A DNA stretch of 64,000 bases from Flavobacterium macacae (GTDB taxonomy: Bacteria; Bacteroidota; Bacteroidia; Flavobacteriales; Flavobacteriaceae), in the NCBI RefSeq assembly GCF_003865365.1, contig NZ_RQVR01000002.1, positions 62,001-126,000 on the forward strand. Reading direction: 5' to 3'. Of the stretch, positions 56,808 through 64,000 are shown piece by piece (within the stretch, counting starts at the first letter, position 1; the number at the start of each line of letters is the position of its first letter). Position numbers and translations under genes: made by a program. The notes under the pieces were generated by a model that did no database searches, was not told where the DNA came from, and worked only from the letters and a program-made list of their open reading frames with translations.

Positions 56808-59057
56808 TTATTTTATTTTAAATCGCAATCCTGCATAATACATCTGTCCAAAAATGGGCGCATACGTTATAGAACTATCAAAATTTGTTCCAAATGGATC
56901 AGCTGCTCCAAGAATCGCTTTGTCTTGTTTGTAATTCCCGATGTTTTCTCCGCCTACATACACTTCAAATGTAGAAGAAAATGTTCTGGTAATTTGTGCA
57001 TTCATTACGGCAAAGGCCGGCGAAAATTCTGGAAGTCGGTCTGCTTCAGGATTAGAGAGCGTATTTGGCAATTGTTGCTTTCCTAACCAATTGTAAGTGA
57101 AATCAAATTTCCACTGTTGCCCTTTTTCTGCGATGTGCGTTTCATAAGCCAAATTTGCAAAGAAACGATGCTTTGCCTGCAATGGTCTTTGGGCACTTCC
57201 GCTTAAATAATCAGTTTCAATTTCATAATATTTGTAAGCTGTTCTCAAGTTGAAATGCGTTGCCAATTCATAGTTGAAATCCAATTGCAAGCTGTTGGCA
57301 TACGAGCTTCCGTTCAAATTATAAAACAAAGCCTGTTGTGGCGAAGCATATAAATCTACAACTGCTTGATTCTGGAAATCGGTTCTATAAAAATCAACGC
57401 TCACATCCGCCGGACGGTTAAAAAGCGTAAAACCTTGCATAAAGCTCAAGCCATAATTCCAAGCGATTTCAGCATCAAGACCATAGATTTTTCCGTTTGT
57501 ATTCAAAACATCAAATACTCTTGAACTTGCAAAAAGCTGTTGGTTTTCGGCAAAAATATTAGCGGAACGCTTTCCTCTTCCGGCGGAGGCTCTCAAAGTT
57601 GCTCTTTCCCAAGGAATGTATTTCATGTGTAATCTTGGCGTTACAAAAGTTCCCAATCGGTTGTGATTGTCAACTCTGGCTCCCGCAACAAGACTGAAAT
57701 TTGTGGTATTGTCATACGTATATTCAAAAAAAGCGCCGACGGAATTATCGATTCTGTCAAAATCCTTCGAAATATTTGGAACACCTACAAATTCATCGTA
57801 TTGATCATAGGTAAAATTCAAACCAGCAGAAAATTTGTTCAACGTATTGCTGATGATGGAACTGAAAATCAAGTTCGAATAAAAGCTTTTTTGATTGATG
57901 TCATATTGATTCAATCCAAAATAAGATTCTTGATCGTGTCCGTTAAAAGCTGTTTGCAAACCAATGCTTTGGTAGGGCATATCTGGAAAAACGTACCCTA
58001 GTTTTGCCGAAACATCATAACGCTGTGTTTTGATTTCAGAACCCCAATAATTGGTTGTCAATTTATCGCGGTCTTTATCAAAATCAATTTCACCCGTTTG
58101 TTTATCGTCATTCATATACCTGAAATTGATAAAACTCACCCAGCCTTTTTCAAGGTCGGTATATTGCCAACGGTTTAAAACATTGATTTGTTTTGCCAAC
58201 GGATTGTCTAAAAATCCGTCGTCATTCATATCATTTTTTGATACACGCGTATTTCCGTGAACAAACAAACTTGTGGCCCATTTATCCGAAACTTTTTTGT
58301 TGAAATGTGTGTTTAATTCAAAACGGCTGTCGGTGGAACCATAGACATTCAAAAAAAACGGAATATCGTTTACGGGCTTGATCAGCTCGGTATTGATTTG
58401 TCCCGAAATACTTTCAAAACCATTTATAACAGAACCCGCTCCTTTTGTAATCTGGATACTTTCAACCCAAGTTCCGGGCGTAAAAGACAGCCCATACGCT
58501 TGCGAGGCACCACGAACAGACGGAATATTTTCTTCTGTAATCATCAAATAGGGACTTGTCAAACCAAGCATCTTGATTTGTTTTGTTCCCGTCAAAGCAT
58601 CTGAAAAATTAACATCAATAGAAGGATTGGTTTCAAAACTTTCCGCTAAATTACAGCATGCCGCTTTCAATAATTCTTTGCTTGACATGGTCGAAACATT
58701 GGCGGTTTGCAAATTGGAGCGTTGTAAACTTTTACGTTCTTTGTTAATCACGACTTCGTCCAAACTTTTAGTTTGTGTAAGCGAATGTTTGATATATTCA
58801 GAAGAATTCACGGTCAAAGTATCCGTTTCAAAACCCACAAAACTGATTACCAATTGTGTGTATTCAGAATTATACGGAATAGAAAATTCTCCGTTTTCAT
58901 CTGTTGTTGTCCCAATTTGGGTATTGAGCCATTGAATGCTGGCTCCTAGAAGTGGCTGATTTGCAGTTGTAGCTTCCGTAATTTTTCCTTTTAATTCTTG
59001 CGAAAAAGAAAAACTGGATACAAAACATAATGCGATCAGCAATAATTGCTTTTGCAT
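56808..59057 (-). CDS. TonB-dependent receptor with carboxypeptidase-like domain and CC motif
   Basis: A 749-residue outer-membrane receptor: signal peptide ending SFSQE; carboxypeptidase-like regulatory domain (about 20-100, LKGKITEATTANQPLLGASI); plug with the unusual KELLKAACCNLAESF (Cys-Cys near 133-134), SPYLMITEENIPSVRG and VEIIKGAGS-like QITKGAGSVINGFESISGQI; then the barrel. The paired cysteines in the plug, and its place between the HYC_CC_PP and HMA genes, suggest uptake of a metal or metal complex, perhaps copper. No SusD-like gene is present. Confidence 0.9.
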   Translation of the reverse strand: MQKQLLLIALCFVSSFSFSQELKGKITEATTANQPLLGASIQWLNTQIGTTTDENGEFSIPYNSEYTQLVISFVGFETDTLTVNSSEYIKHSLTQTKSLDEVVINKERKSLQRSNLQTANVSTMSSKELLKAACCNLAESFETNPSIDVNFSDALTGTKQIKMLGLTSPYLMITEENIPSVRGASQAYGLSFTPGTWVESIQITKGAGSVINGFESISGQINTELIKPVNDIPFFLNVYGSTDSRFELNTHFNKKVSDKWATSLFVHGNTRVSKNDMNDDGFLDNPLAKQINVLNRWQYTDLEKGWVSFINFRYMNDDKQTGEIDFDKDRDKLTTNYWGSEIKTQRYDVSAKLGYVFPDMPYQSIGLQTAFNGHDQESYFGLNQYDINQKSFYSNLIFSSIISNTLNKFSAGLNFTYDQYDEFVGVPNISKDFDRIDNSVGAFFEYTYDNTTNFSLVAGARVDNHNRLGTFVTPRLHMKYIPWERATLRASAGRGKRSANIFAENQQLFASSRVFDVLNTNGKIYGLDAEIAWNYGLSFMQGFTLFNRPADVSVDFYRTDFQNQAVVDLYASPQQALFYNLNGSSYANSLQLDFNYELATHFNLRTAYKYYEIETDYLSGSAQRPLQAKHRFFANLAYETHIAEKGQQWKFDFTYNWLGKQQLPNTLSNPEADRLPEFSPAFAVMNAQITRTFSSTFEVYVGGENIGNYKQDKAILGAADPFGTNFDSSITYAPIFGQMYYAGLRFKIK

Positions 59058-59063
59058 AAAAAA

Positions 59064-59125
59064 GATTTAATATTATCAAGAAATTTTGGCCATAAAAAAT
59101 GGCTTTGTCAATGAAATATTAAATC
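59064..59125 (-). promoter_or_regulatory. Extended hairpin between the HYC_CC_PP and TonB receptor genes
   Basis: A perfect 11-bp outer stem (59064-59074 with 59115-59125) encloses an inner 5-bp stem GCCAT/ATGGC (59089-59093, 59099-59103). The outer stem overlaps the upstream gene stop. No T run follows, so it may affect RNA stability or translation rather than termination. Confidence 0.5.
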
Positions 59126-59543
59126 AGGCGTAAAAAATATATTGAGAATACAGTTTGAAAAGCGGTGGCGCATTGGCATCACAGCAATATTCAATTGGAT
59201 TTTGTTTGATGGATTGCAGTAAAGCTTCAAAAACCAGCGGTTTCCAATCCTCAACCAAACTTGGCATGTCGATTTGAAACGAAAAAGTTTTCACTACCAC
59301 TTCCTCCGTTTTTTTCTTCAGATCTAATTCTTTGTCAGAACAACACTTTTTGTGATCAGCATCTTTTTCTGCACAGCACTTTTCACCTGAAGATTTTGGC
59401 ATTTTGCACGTTTCTTCCTCTTTATAAGCAGATGAAATAGAAGCTAGTTTTCCTTCGCAAAAGTGCACGTTTAAAGCCATTCCCATATTGGAAACCAATA
59501 GGAAAAATATTAAAATTAAACTGGTGCTCTTTTTAAAACTCAT
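59124..59543 (-). CDS. HYC_CC_PP family protein
   Basis: A 139-residue exported protein. Signal peptide about 1-24; a conserved HFCEG motif (about 27-31); a Cys/Lys-rich middle (EKCCAEKDADHKKCCSDKE); and a C-terminal ...EYCCDANAPPLFKLY segment, which together match the HYC_CC_PP family named for these motifs. The cysteines and histidines suggest metal binding in the periplasm. First gene of the operon with the TonB receptor and the HMA protein. Confidence 0.8.
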   Translation of the reverse strand: MSFKKSTSLILIFFLLVSNMGMALNVHFCEGKLASISSAYKEEETCKMPKSSGEKCCAEKDADHKKCCSDKELDLKKKTEEVVVKTFSFQIDMPSLVEDWKPLVFEALLQSIKQNPIEYCCDANAPPLFKLYSQYIFYA

Positions 59544-59597
59544 TGAATTGTAGCTGAATGCTTTGCAAACATATCAAAATTTTAAAGGAAAAACTCC

Positions 59598-60053
59598 TTA
59601 TAAGTTGTTATTTTTTTTAACCAATTGATTTTGGTAGTAAAATGCAGGCACAAAAAGCAAGACAAAAAGAGGCTGAATTAAAAACCGCCTGATATAAAAA
59701 AGCAAGAGATTGTTGGCTTCGGCAGAAAGATTTAAAATTATAAAAAAAGTAATGATCAAGATTACAAAAAAAATCAAATATAAAACTGAAGCAAATTTTG
59801 TCAGCATAAAATCTTTAAATATAACTTGAATTATTGCCAAAGAAACGATTGAATTTAAGGCGTATCTCAAAAACAAACTGAAACCTAATTTTATAGTGTC
59901 ATAATCTGGGAAAGGCAGATTAGCATAATCTGTCTTAAAATAATTCAAGAACGGATCGTAAAACCAGCTTTCAAAAGTTCGGATTAATGCCAATAAAAAG
60001 GCCAGCAGGATTGAAAAAAAGATTTCCTTTTTATAGTTAAGAAGCTTTTGCAT
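59598..60053 (-). CDS. Exosortase F system-associated membrane protein
   Basis: A 151-residue protein with about four membrane helices (about 9-27, 57-80, 88-112, 121-142) and no catalytic residues that I can identify. It overlaps the xrtF stop by 17 bases, the usual arrangement for the exosortase F partner protein, and probably helps the exosortase in the membrane. Confidence 0.8.
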   Translation of the reverse strand: MQKLLNYKKEIFFSILLAFLLALIRTFESWFYDPFLNYFKTDYANLPFPDYDTIKLGFSLFLRYALNSIVSLAIIQVIFKDFMLTKFASVLYLIFFVILIITFFIILNLSAEANNLLLFYIRRFLIQPLFVLLFVPAFYYQNQLVKKNNNL

Positions 60054-60585
60054 ACGTTGAAAATTTTTGAACCCAAATTACCCACAAACCAAAAACGACT
60101 CCATATATAAATAATGGAAAAATTACGCCATGCAAGATATGTTCGTACTCCCGATAATGGAAAAGCGCCATTGACAAAAGAGCAATTCGCAAGACATTTA
60201 ATACATGTATGATAAAAATTCCGGCAATGATGAACAAAAGGGTGTGTCTTAATTTCCCTTTAAAAGCGACCACAAACGCCACAAAAAGAATCATCACACT
60301 CATGGCATTGCAACCTTCTACTACTCTGGCAATGTATTTGCCATTAAAAAACAATTTCATACACGCTTGCTTGAAATGCGGAACGGTGTAAGCATCTTGA
60401 CCCATAATTTGAAGCAAATCTTCCGTTTGATAAGCAACGAATTTTGTCATTCCATCAGTTTCAAAAGTTTTTGAATCAAATCCATTTAAATACATCTGGT
60501 AGCAAAAAGTAAGGATTCCATAAGTCACGAAAAACTTTAAAAGGAAAACGAAAAACGGTCGGTATTGGTGGAAATACTTTTTCAA
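60037..60585 (-). CDS. xrtF: Exosortase XrtF
   Basis: A 182-residue membrane protease/transpeptidase of the exosortase/archaeosortase family. The catalytic triad is visible: Cys92 in EGCNAM (90-95), Arg133 in NVLRIALL, and His152 in LHGVIFPLFIYG. The helices and triad order match XrtF of Flavobacteriia. Exosortases cleave sorting signals from exported proteins; I see no sorting-signal protein in this window. The partner gene overlaps its stop. Confidence 0.88.
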   Translation of the reverse strand: MKKYFHQYRPFFVFLLKFFVTYGILTFCYQMYLNGFDSKTFETDGMTKFVAYQTEDLLQIMGQDAYTVPHFKQACMKLFFNGKYIARVVEGCNAMSVMILFVAFVVAFKGKLRHTLLFIIAGIFIIHVLNVLRIALLSMALFHYREYEHILHGVIFPLFIYGVVFGLWVIWVQKFSTYAKAS

Positions 60586-60635
60586 CTAAATTGATTTTTA
60601 ACAAAACTATACAATTTTATCAACTGACAAATAAA

Positions 60636-60643
60636 TACTTTTG
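60636..60643 (+). promoter_or_regulatory. -7 box upstream of the fRMsr-type gene
   Basis: TACTTTTG matches TAnnTTTG, 17 bases before the ATG. The -33 element is weak. Confidence 0.6.
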
Positions 60644-60660
60644 TAAAAAAATTATCAATT

Positions 60661-61116
60661 ATGACTTTTGAAGAATTAAAACCTAAGGTTCAAGACATAT
60701 TACTGCACAAAGACACTTTGAGAGAAGACAAATTATTACAGCTTTGCCATCTTTTAAAAGACAATATTGATTATTATGACTGGGTTGGATTTTATTTCCG
60801 AAATGGCGAAAAAGAAGAATTGCTTTTGGGACCTTATGCCGGAGAACCGACTGACCACACCGTGATTCCGTTTGGAAAAGGAATTTGTGGACAGGTAGCC
60901 GTTTCTAATGAAAACTTCGTGGTTCCTGATGTAAAAGCACAAGACAATTACATCGCTTGCAGTTTTACGGTAAAATCTGAAATTGTCATTCCTCTTTTTG
61001 TAGATGGGAAAAACATTGGCCAAATTGATATTGATTCTAATGTTTTAGATCCGTTTTCAGATTTGGATGAACGCTTTTTAGAATTTGTGAATGCAGAAGT
61101 AGCAAAGTTGTTTTAA
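60661..61116 (+). CDS. GAF-domain protein, free methionine-R-sulfoxide reductase type
   Basis: A 151-residue single GAF domain. Cys76 in FGKGICGQVA and Cys100 in NYIACSF match the two cysteines of free methionine-R-sulfoxide reductase (E. coli Cys84 and Cys118); the third E. coli cysteine (Cys94) is absent. SEIVIPLF with its acidic residue is also present. The likely role is repair of free Met-R-SO in the cytoplasm. Confidence 0.85.
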   Translation: MTFEELKPKVQDILLHKDTLREDKLLQLCHLLKDNIDYYDWVGFYFRNGEKEELLLGPYAGEPTDHTVIPFGKGICGQVAVSNENFVVPDVKAQDNYIACSFTVKSEIVIPLFVDGKNIGQIDIDSNVLDPFSDLDERFLEFVNAEVAKLF

Positions 61117-61213
61117 TTGAAATTTTACAATTGAAAGCGTAAAGAATTGGGTGGCTAACCTACAATTTTTCAAATTATTAAATCTTTAAATTTTTTAATC
61201 TCAAAATAAAAGT

Positions 61214-61221
61214 TACCTTTG
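61214..61221 (+). promoter_or_regulatory. -7 box upstream of rpsO
   Basis: TACCTTTG matches TAnnTTTG, about 55 bases before the rpsO start. A T run near 61190 is the nearest -33 candidate. Confidence 0.6.
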
Positions 61222-61276
61222 CCCACGAATAAGAAAACCTTATTCATACATAATAATCATTTAAAATAATATTAGC

Positions 61277-61546
61277 ATGTACTTAACTAATGAAGTTAAA
61301 GCGGAAATCTTCGCTAAACACGGAGGAAAAGCTGAAAACACTGGTTCAGCAGAAGGTCAAATTGCATTATTCACTTTCAGAATCAGCCACTTGACAGAGC
61401 ATTTGAAAAAAAATCGTCACGATTACAACACAGAGCGTTCACTTGTACTTTTAGTAGGTAAAAGAAGAAGCTTGCTTGATTATCTTAAAAAGAAAGATAT
61501 CAACAGATACCGTGAGATTATCAAAGAATTGAATATTAGAAAATAA
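61277..61546 (+). CDS. rpsO: 30S ribosomal protein S15
   Basis: An 89-residue S15 of standard length that binds 16S rRNA early in 30S assembly. It shows AKHGGKAENTGSAEGQIALFTFRI and the HDYNTERSLVLLVGKRRSLLDYLKKKD stretch. It is followed by a terminator and pnp, the widely conserved rpsO-pnp order. Confidence 0.98.
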   Translation: MYLTNEVKAEIFAKHGGKAENTGSAEGQIALFTFRISHLTEHLKKNRHDYNTERSLVLLVGKRRSLLDYLKKKDINRYREIIKELNIRK

Positions 61547-61555
61547 TTCAATAAA

Positions 61556-61583
61556 AAAGAGGTGCTTACGCGCCTCTTTTTGT
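61556..61583 (+). terminator. Terminator after rpsO
   Basis: A 10-bp stem (61556-61565 with 61570-61579, one T-G pair), a TTAC loop and a T run. It should limit read-through into pnp. Confidence 0.9.
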
Positions 61584-61617
61584 TTTTACATATATTAGCA
61601 TAAAAAGTTTGGTTTTT

Positions 61618-61675
61618 CATTGGGTTTTAGAACAATAACTACACACAACAACTACAACACAACTAAAACCCATTG
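61618..61675 (+). promoter_or_regulatory. Large hairpin in the pnp leader
   Basis: A perfect 10-bp stem (61621-61630 with 61663-61672), extended by two more pairs beyond one mismatch, encloses a 32-base loop made almost entirely of A and C. It lies 25 bases upstream of the pnp start. In E. coli, pnp is controlled through a leader hairpin cut by RNase III and then degraded with PNPase; a comparable autoregulatory site is possible here. Confidence 0.55.
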
Positions 61676-61699
61676 TTTAATCAATTAGAGAATTAATTT

Positions 61700-63880
61700 A
61701 TGATTCCACAATTATTTGTAGAAAGCATCGATTTAGGTGATGGCAGAAGCATCACAATCGAGACAGGCCGTTTAGCAAAACAAGCTGACGGATCTGTAGT
61801 AGTAAGAATTGGAAAAACGGTAATTTTAGGTACCGTTGTTTCCGCAAGAAAAGCAAGTCCAGGTATCGACTTTTTACCGTTAACGGTAGATTACAGAGAA
61901 AAATTTGCTGCAGCAGGTCGTTTTCCAGGCGGTTTCTTCAAAAGAGAAGCACGTCCAAGTGACAGCGAAGTATTGACAATGCGATTAGTTGACCGTGTTT
62001 TACGTCCGCTTTTCCCATCAGATTACCATGCAGAAGTTCAAGTTATGATTCAGTTGATGTCTCATGACGAAGAAGTAATGCCAGATGCATTGGCAGGTTT
62101 AGCCGCTTCGGCAGCGCTTGCTTTGTCTGACATTCCTTTTGAAACTTTGATTTCTGAAGCAAGAGTCGGAAGAATTGATGGAAAATTCATCATCAACCCT
62201 TCTCGCGCCCAATTAGAATTGTCAGATATTGACATGATGATTGGAGCTTCAACAGATTCTATCGCAATGGTAGAAGGTGAAATGAAAGAAATTTCAGAAG
62301 CAGAAATGTTAGAAGCAATCAAATTTGCACACGAACACATCAAAAACCAAATTGCTGCGCAAGAAAGACTGCAAGCTGCCTTTGGTAAAAAAGAAGTTCG
62401 TACGTATGAAGGAGAAAGAGAAGATGAAGCGATTTACGAAAAAGTAAAAGCAGCATCTTATGATAAAATTTACGCAATTGCAAGCAAAGGTTCTGCGAAA
62501 CACGAACGTTCGGCTGCATTTGACGAAGTTAAAGAAGAAGTAAAAACGTTATTTACTGACGAAGAATTATTGGAAAACGGAGATTTAGTTTCTAAATATT
62601 TCAAAAAAGTCAATAAAGAAGCCGTTCGTAATGTAACTTTAGATTTAGGAACACGTCTTGACGGAAGAAAAACTACAGAAATCAGAGATATCTGGTGTGA
62701 AGTAGATTATTTACCTTCAGTTCACGGTTCTGCATTGTTTACACGTGGAGAAACGCAAGCTTTGGCTACAGCAACTTTAGGAACTTCTAGAGAAGCAAAC
62801 CAAATTGATTCACCATCTGAACAAGGAGAAGAAAAATTCTATCTGCACTATAATTTCCCACCATTTTCAACAGGAGAAGCGCGTCCCCTAAGAGGAACTT
62901 CAAGAAGAGAAGTGGGCCACGGAAACTTGGCACAAAGAGCCTTAAAAAATATGATTCCTGCTGATTGTCCTTATACAATTCGTGTGGTTTCTGAAGTATT
63001 GGAATCTAACGGTTCGTCTTCAATGGCAACAGTTTGTGCTGGAACTCTATCTTTGATGGATGCTGGTATTCAAATGATTCGTCCGGTTTCTGGAATTGCA
63101 ATGGGATTGATTACTGACGGAGATCGTTTTGCTGTTTTATCTGATATCTTGGGTGATGAAGATCACTTGGGAGACATGGATTTCAAGGTAACGGGTACTT
63201 CCGAAGGAATTACAGCGTGTCAAATGGACATCAAAATTGACGGATTGAAATATGAAATCATGGAGCAAGCTTTAGCTCAAGCTCGTGACGGACGTTTGCA
63301 TATCTTAGGAAAATTGATTGAAACTTTAGCTAAACCAAACGAAGACGTTAAAGTTCACGCTCCAAAAATCATTATGAGAACAATTCCTGGAAACTTCATC
63401 GGTGCGTTAATCGGACCTGGTGGAAAAGTGATCCAAGAATTGCAAAAAGCTACAGGTTGTACTATCGTAATCAACGAAGTGGATGAGCAAGGTGTTGTTG
63501 AAATCCTTGGAACTGATCCTGACGGAATCGCTGCTGTATTGGCAAAAATCGATTCAATCATTTTCAAACCACAAATGGGAGAAGCTTACGAAGTGAAAGT
63601 AATCAAGATGCTAGATTTTGGTGCCGTTGTAGAATATACAGAAGCTCCAGGAAACGAAGTATTGCTTCACGTATCTGAACTGGCTTGGGAAAGAACTGAA
63701 AACGTAACTGATGTTGTAAACATGGGTGACGTATTCCAAGTAAAATACTTAGGACTTGATCCAAAAACAAGAAAAGAAAAAGTTTCTAGAAAAGCACTTT
63801 TGCCAAGACCTCCAAGAGATGAAAATGCTCCAAGAGAAGAAAGAGCACCTCGTCCAGAAAGACGTGACGACAGAAAATAA
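61700..63880 (+). CDS. pnp: Polyribonucleotide nucleotidyltransferase (PNPase)
   Basis: A 726-residue phosphorolytic 3'-5' exoribonuclease: two RNase PH-like cores (1-about 210 and about 310-540), a helical linker, a KH domain with [15 protein letters not shown] (about 570-584), and an S1 domain (about 625-695), then a short Arg/Pro/Glu-rich tail. Standard length and domain order. It degrades mRNA in the cytoplasm. Its leader carries a strong hairpin. Confidence 0.98.
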   Translation: MIPQLFVESIDLGDGRSITIETGRLAKQADGSVVVRIGKTVILGTVVSARKASPGIDFLPLTVDYREKFAAAGRFPGGFFKREARPSDSEVLTMRLVDRVLRPLFPSDYHAEVQVMIQLMSHDEEVMPDALAGLAASAALALSDIPFETLISEARVGRIDGKFIINPSRAQLELSDIDMMIGASTDSIAMVEGEMKEISEAEMLEAIKFAHEHIKNQIAAQERLQAAFGKKEVRTYEGEREDEAIYEKVKAASYDKIYAIASKGSAKHERSAAFDEVKEEVKTLFTDEELLENGDLVSKYFKKVNKEAVRNVTLDLGTRLDGRKTTEIRDIWCEVDYLPSVHGSALFTRGETQALATATLGTSREANQIDSPSEQGEEKFYLHYNFPPFSTGEARPLRGTSRREVGHGNLAQRALKNMIPADCPYTIRVVSEVLESNGSSSMATVCAGTLSLMDAGIQMIRPVSGIAMGLITDGDRFAVLSDILGDEDHLGDMDFKVTGTSEGITACQMDIKIDGLKYEIMEQALAQARDGRLHILGKLIETLAKPNEDVKVHAPKIIMRTIPGNFIGALIGPGGKVIQELQKATGCTIVINEVDEQGVVEILGTDPDGIAAVLAKIDSIIFKPQMGEAYEVKVIKMLDFGAVVEYTEAPGNEVLLHVSELAWERTENVTDVVNMGDVFQVKYLGLDPKTRKEKVSRKALLPRPPRDENAPREERAPRPERRDDRK

Positions 63881-63911
63881 TAATTATTCTTTTTTAAAGG
63901 TTAATTCAACT

Positions 63912-63946
63912 AAAACCCCATTTCATTATTGAGATGGGGTTTTTAA
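63912..63946 (+). terminator. Terminator after pnp
   Basis: A stem of about 13 bp (63912-63924 with 63931-63943, one T-G pair), a 6-base loop and a T-rich tail. Confidence 0.9.
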
Positions 63947-64000
63947 GTTTTTTTTTAAAAATACGCTTTAGCAATTAAAAACACAAAACACACAAAGTCA

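Overview
This window comes from a flavobacterium (Bacteroidota, class Flavobacteriia), most likely Flavobacterium or a close relative. The evidence is an AT-rich sequence, a complete gldKLMN gliding/type IX secretion locus, an exosortase F (XrtF) pair, an S46 dipeptidyl peptidase, a HYC_CC_PP protein, and -7 boxes of the Bacteroidetes type (TAnnTTTG) before many genes. Nearly all of it is chromosomal core sequence. I saw no rRNA, tRNA, CRISPR array, prophage or intact insertion sequence.

Layout. 1-2724 (minus): an operon of an ABC transporter ATPase, an FtsX-type permease with a histidine-rich loop, a DUF3299 protein and a YjjG-like HAD nucleotidase cut by the window edge. 2862-8728: radC, a DUF1287 protein, an Mpl-type ligase, a TPR protein and an S46 peptidase. 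8972-12507 (minus): hpt, adk, a CNNM/CorC-type protein and obgE. 12697-19087: PQQ-type dehydrogenase, TonB receptor, small lipoprotein, SPFH protein, and a J-domain/KTSC protein. 19190-27354: a tightly packed group whose gene ends overlap head-on. It holds a lipoprotein, a 1242-residue phosphoesterase/kinase-like/outer-membrane-barrel fusion, an HD domain fused to a Pycsar-type membrane effector, and a large GAF protein.

27770-33248: an RND efflux operon (adaptor, pump, TolC-like channel). 33324-40574: DUF1761, GNAT/FemAB-like, lipid kinase, App1 phosphatase, ABC-F, DUF983 and FAD oxidoreductase genes. 40641-45225 (minus): gldK-gldL-gldM-gldN. 45371-49045 (minus): a degenerate arginase-family protein and topA. 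49503-56300 (plus): miaB, a sigma-54 activator, lptE, a TPR protein, secG, groES, groEL. 56433-59543 (minus): HYC_CC_PP, TonB receptor and HMA protein, a likely metal-handling operon. 59598-60585 (minus): xrtF and its partner. 60661-63880 (plus): fRMsr-type GAF protein, rpsO, pnp.

The best candidates for undescribed biology are the fusion protein at 20042-23770, which appears to combine a phosphatase, a FAM20/HipA-like kinase fold and an Omp85-type barrel, and its divergent neighbour, the HD-PycTM fusion. Secondary candidates are the metal operon at 56433-59543, the His-loop ABC system at 265-2724, a large hairpin in the pnp leader, and a GC-rich element upstream of topA. All functional assignments were made by reading motifs; no database search was run.
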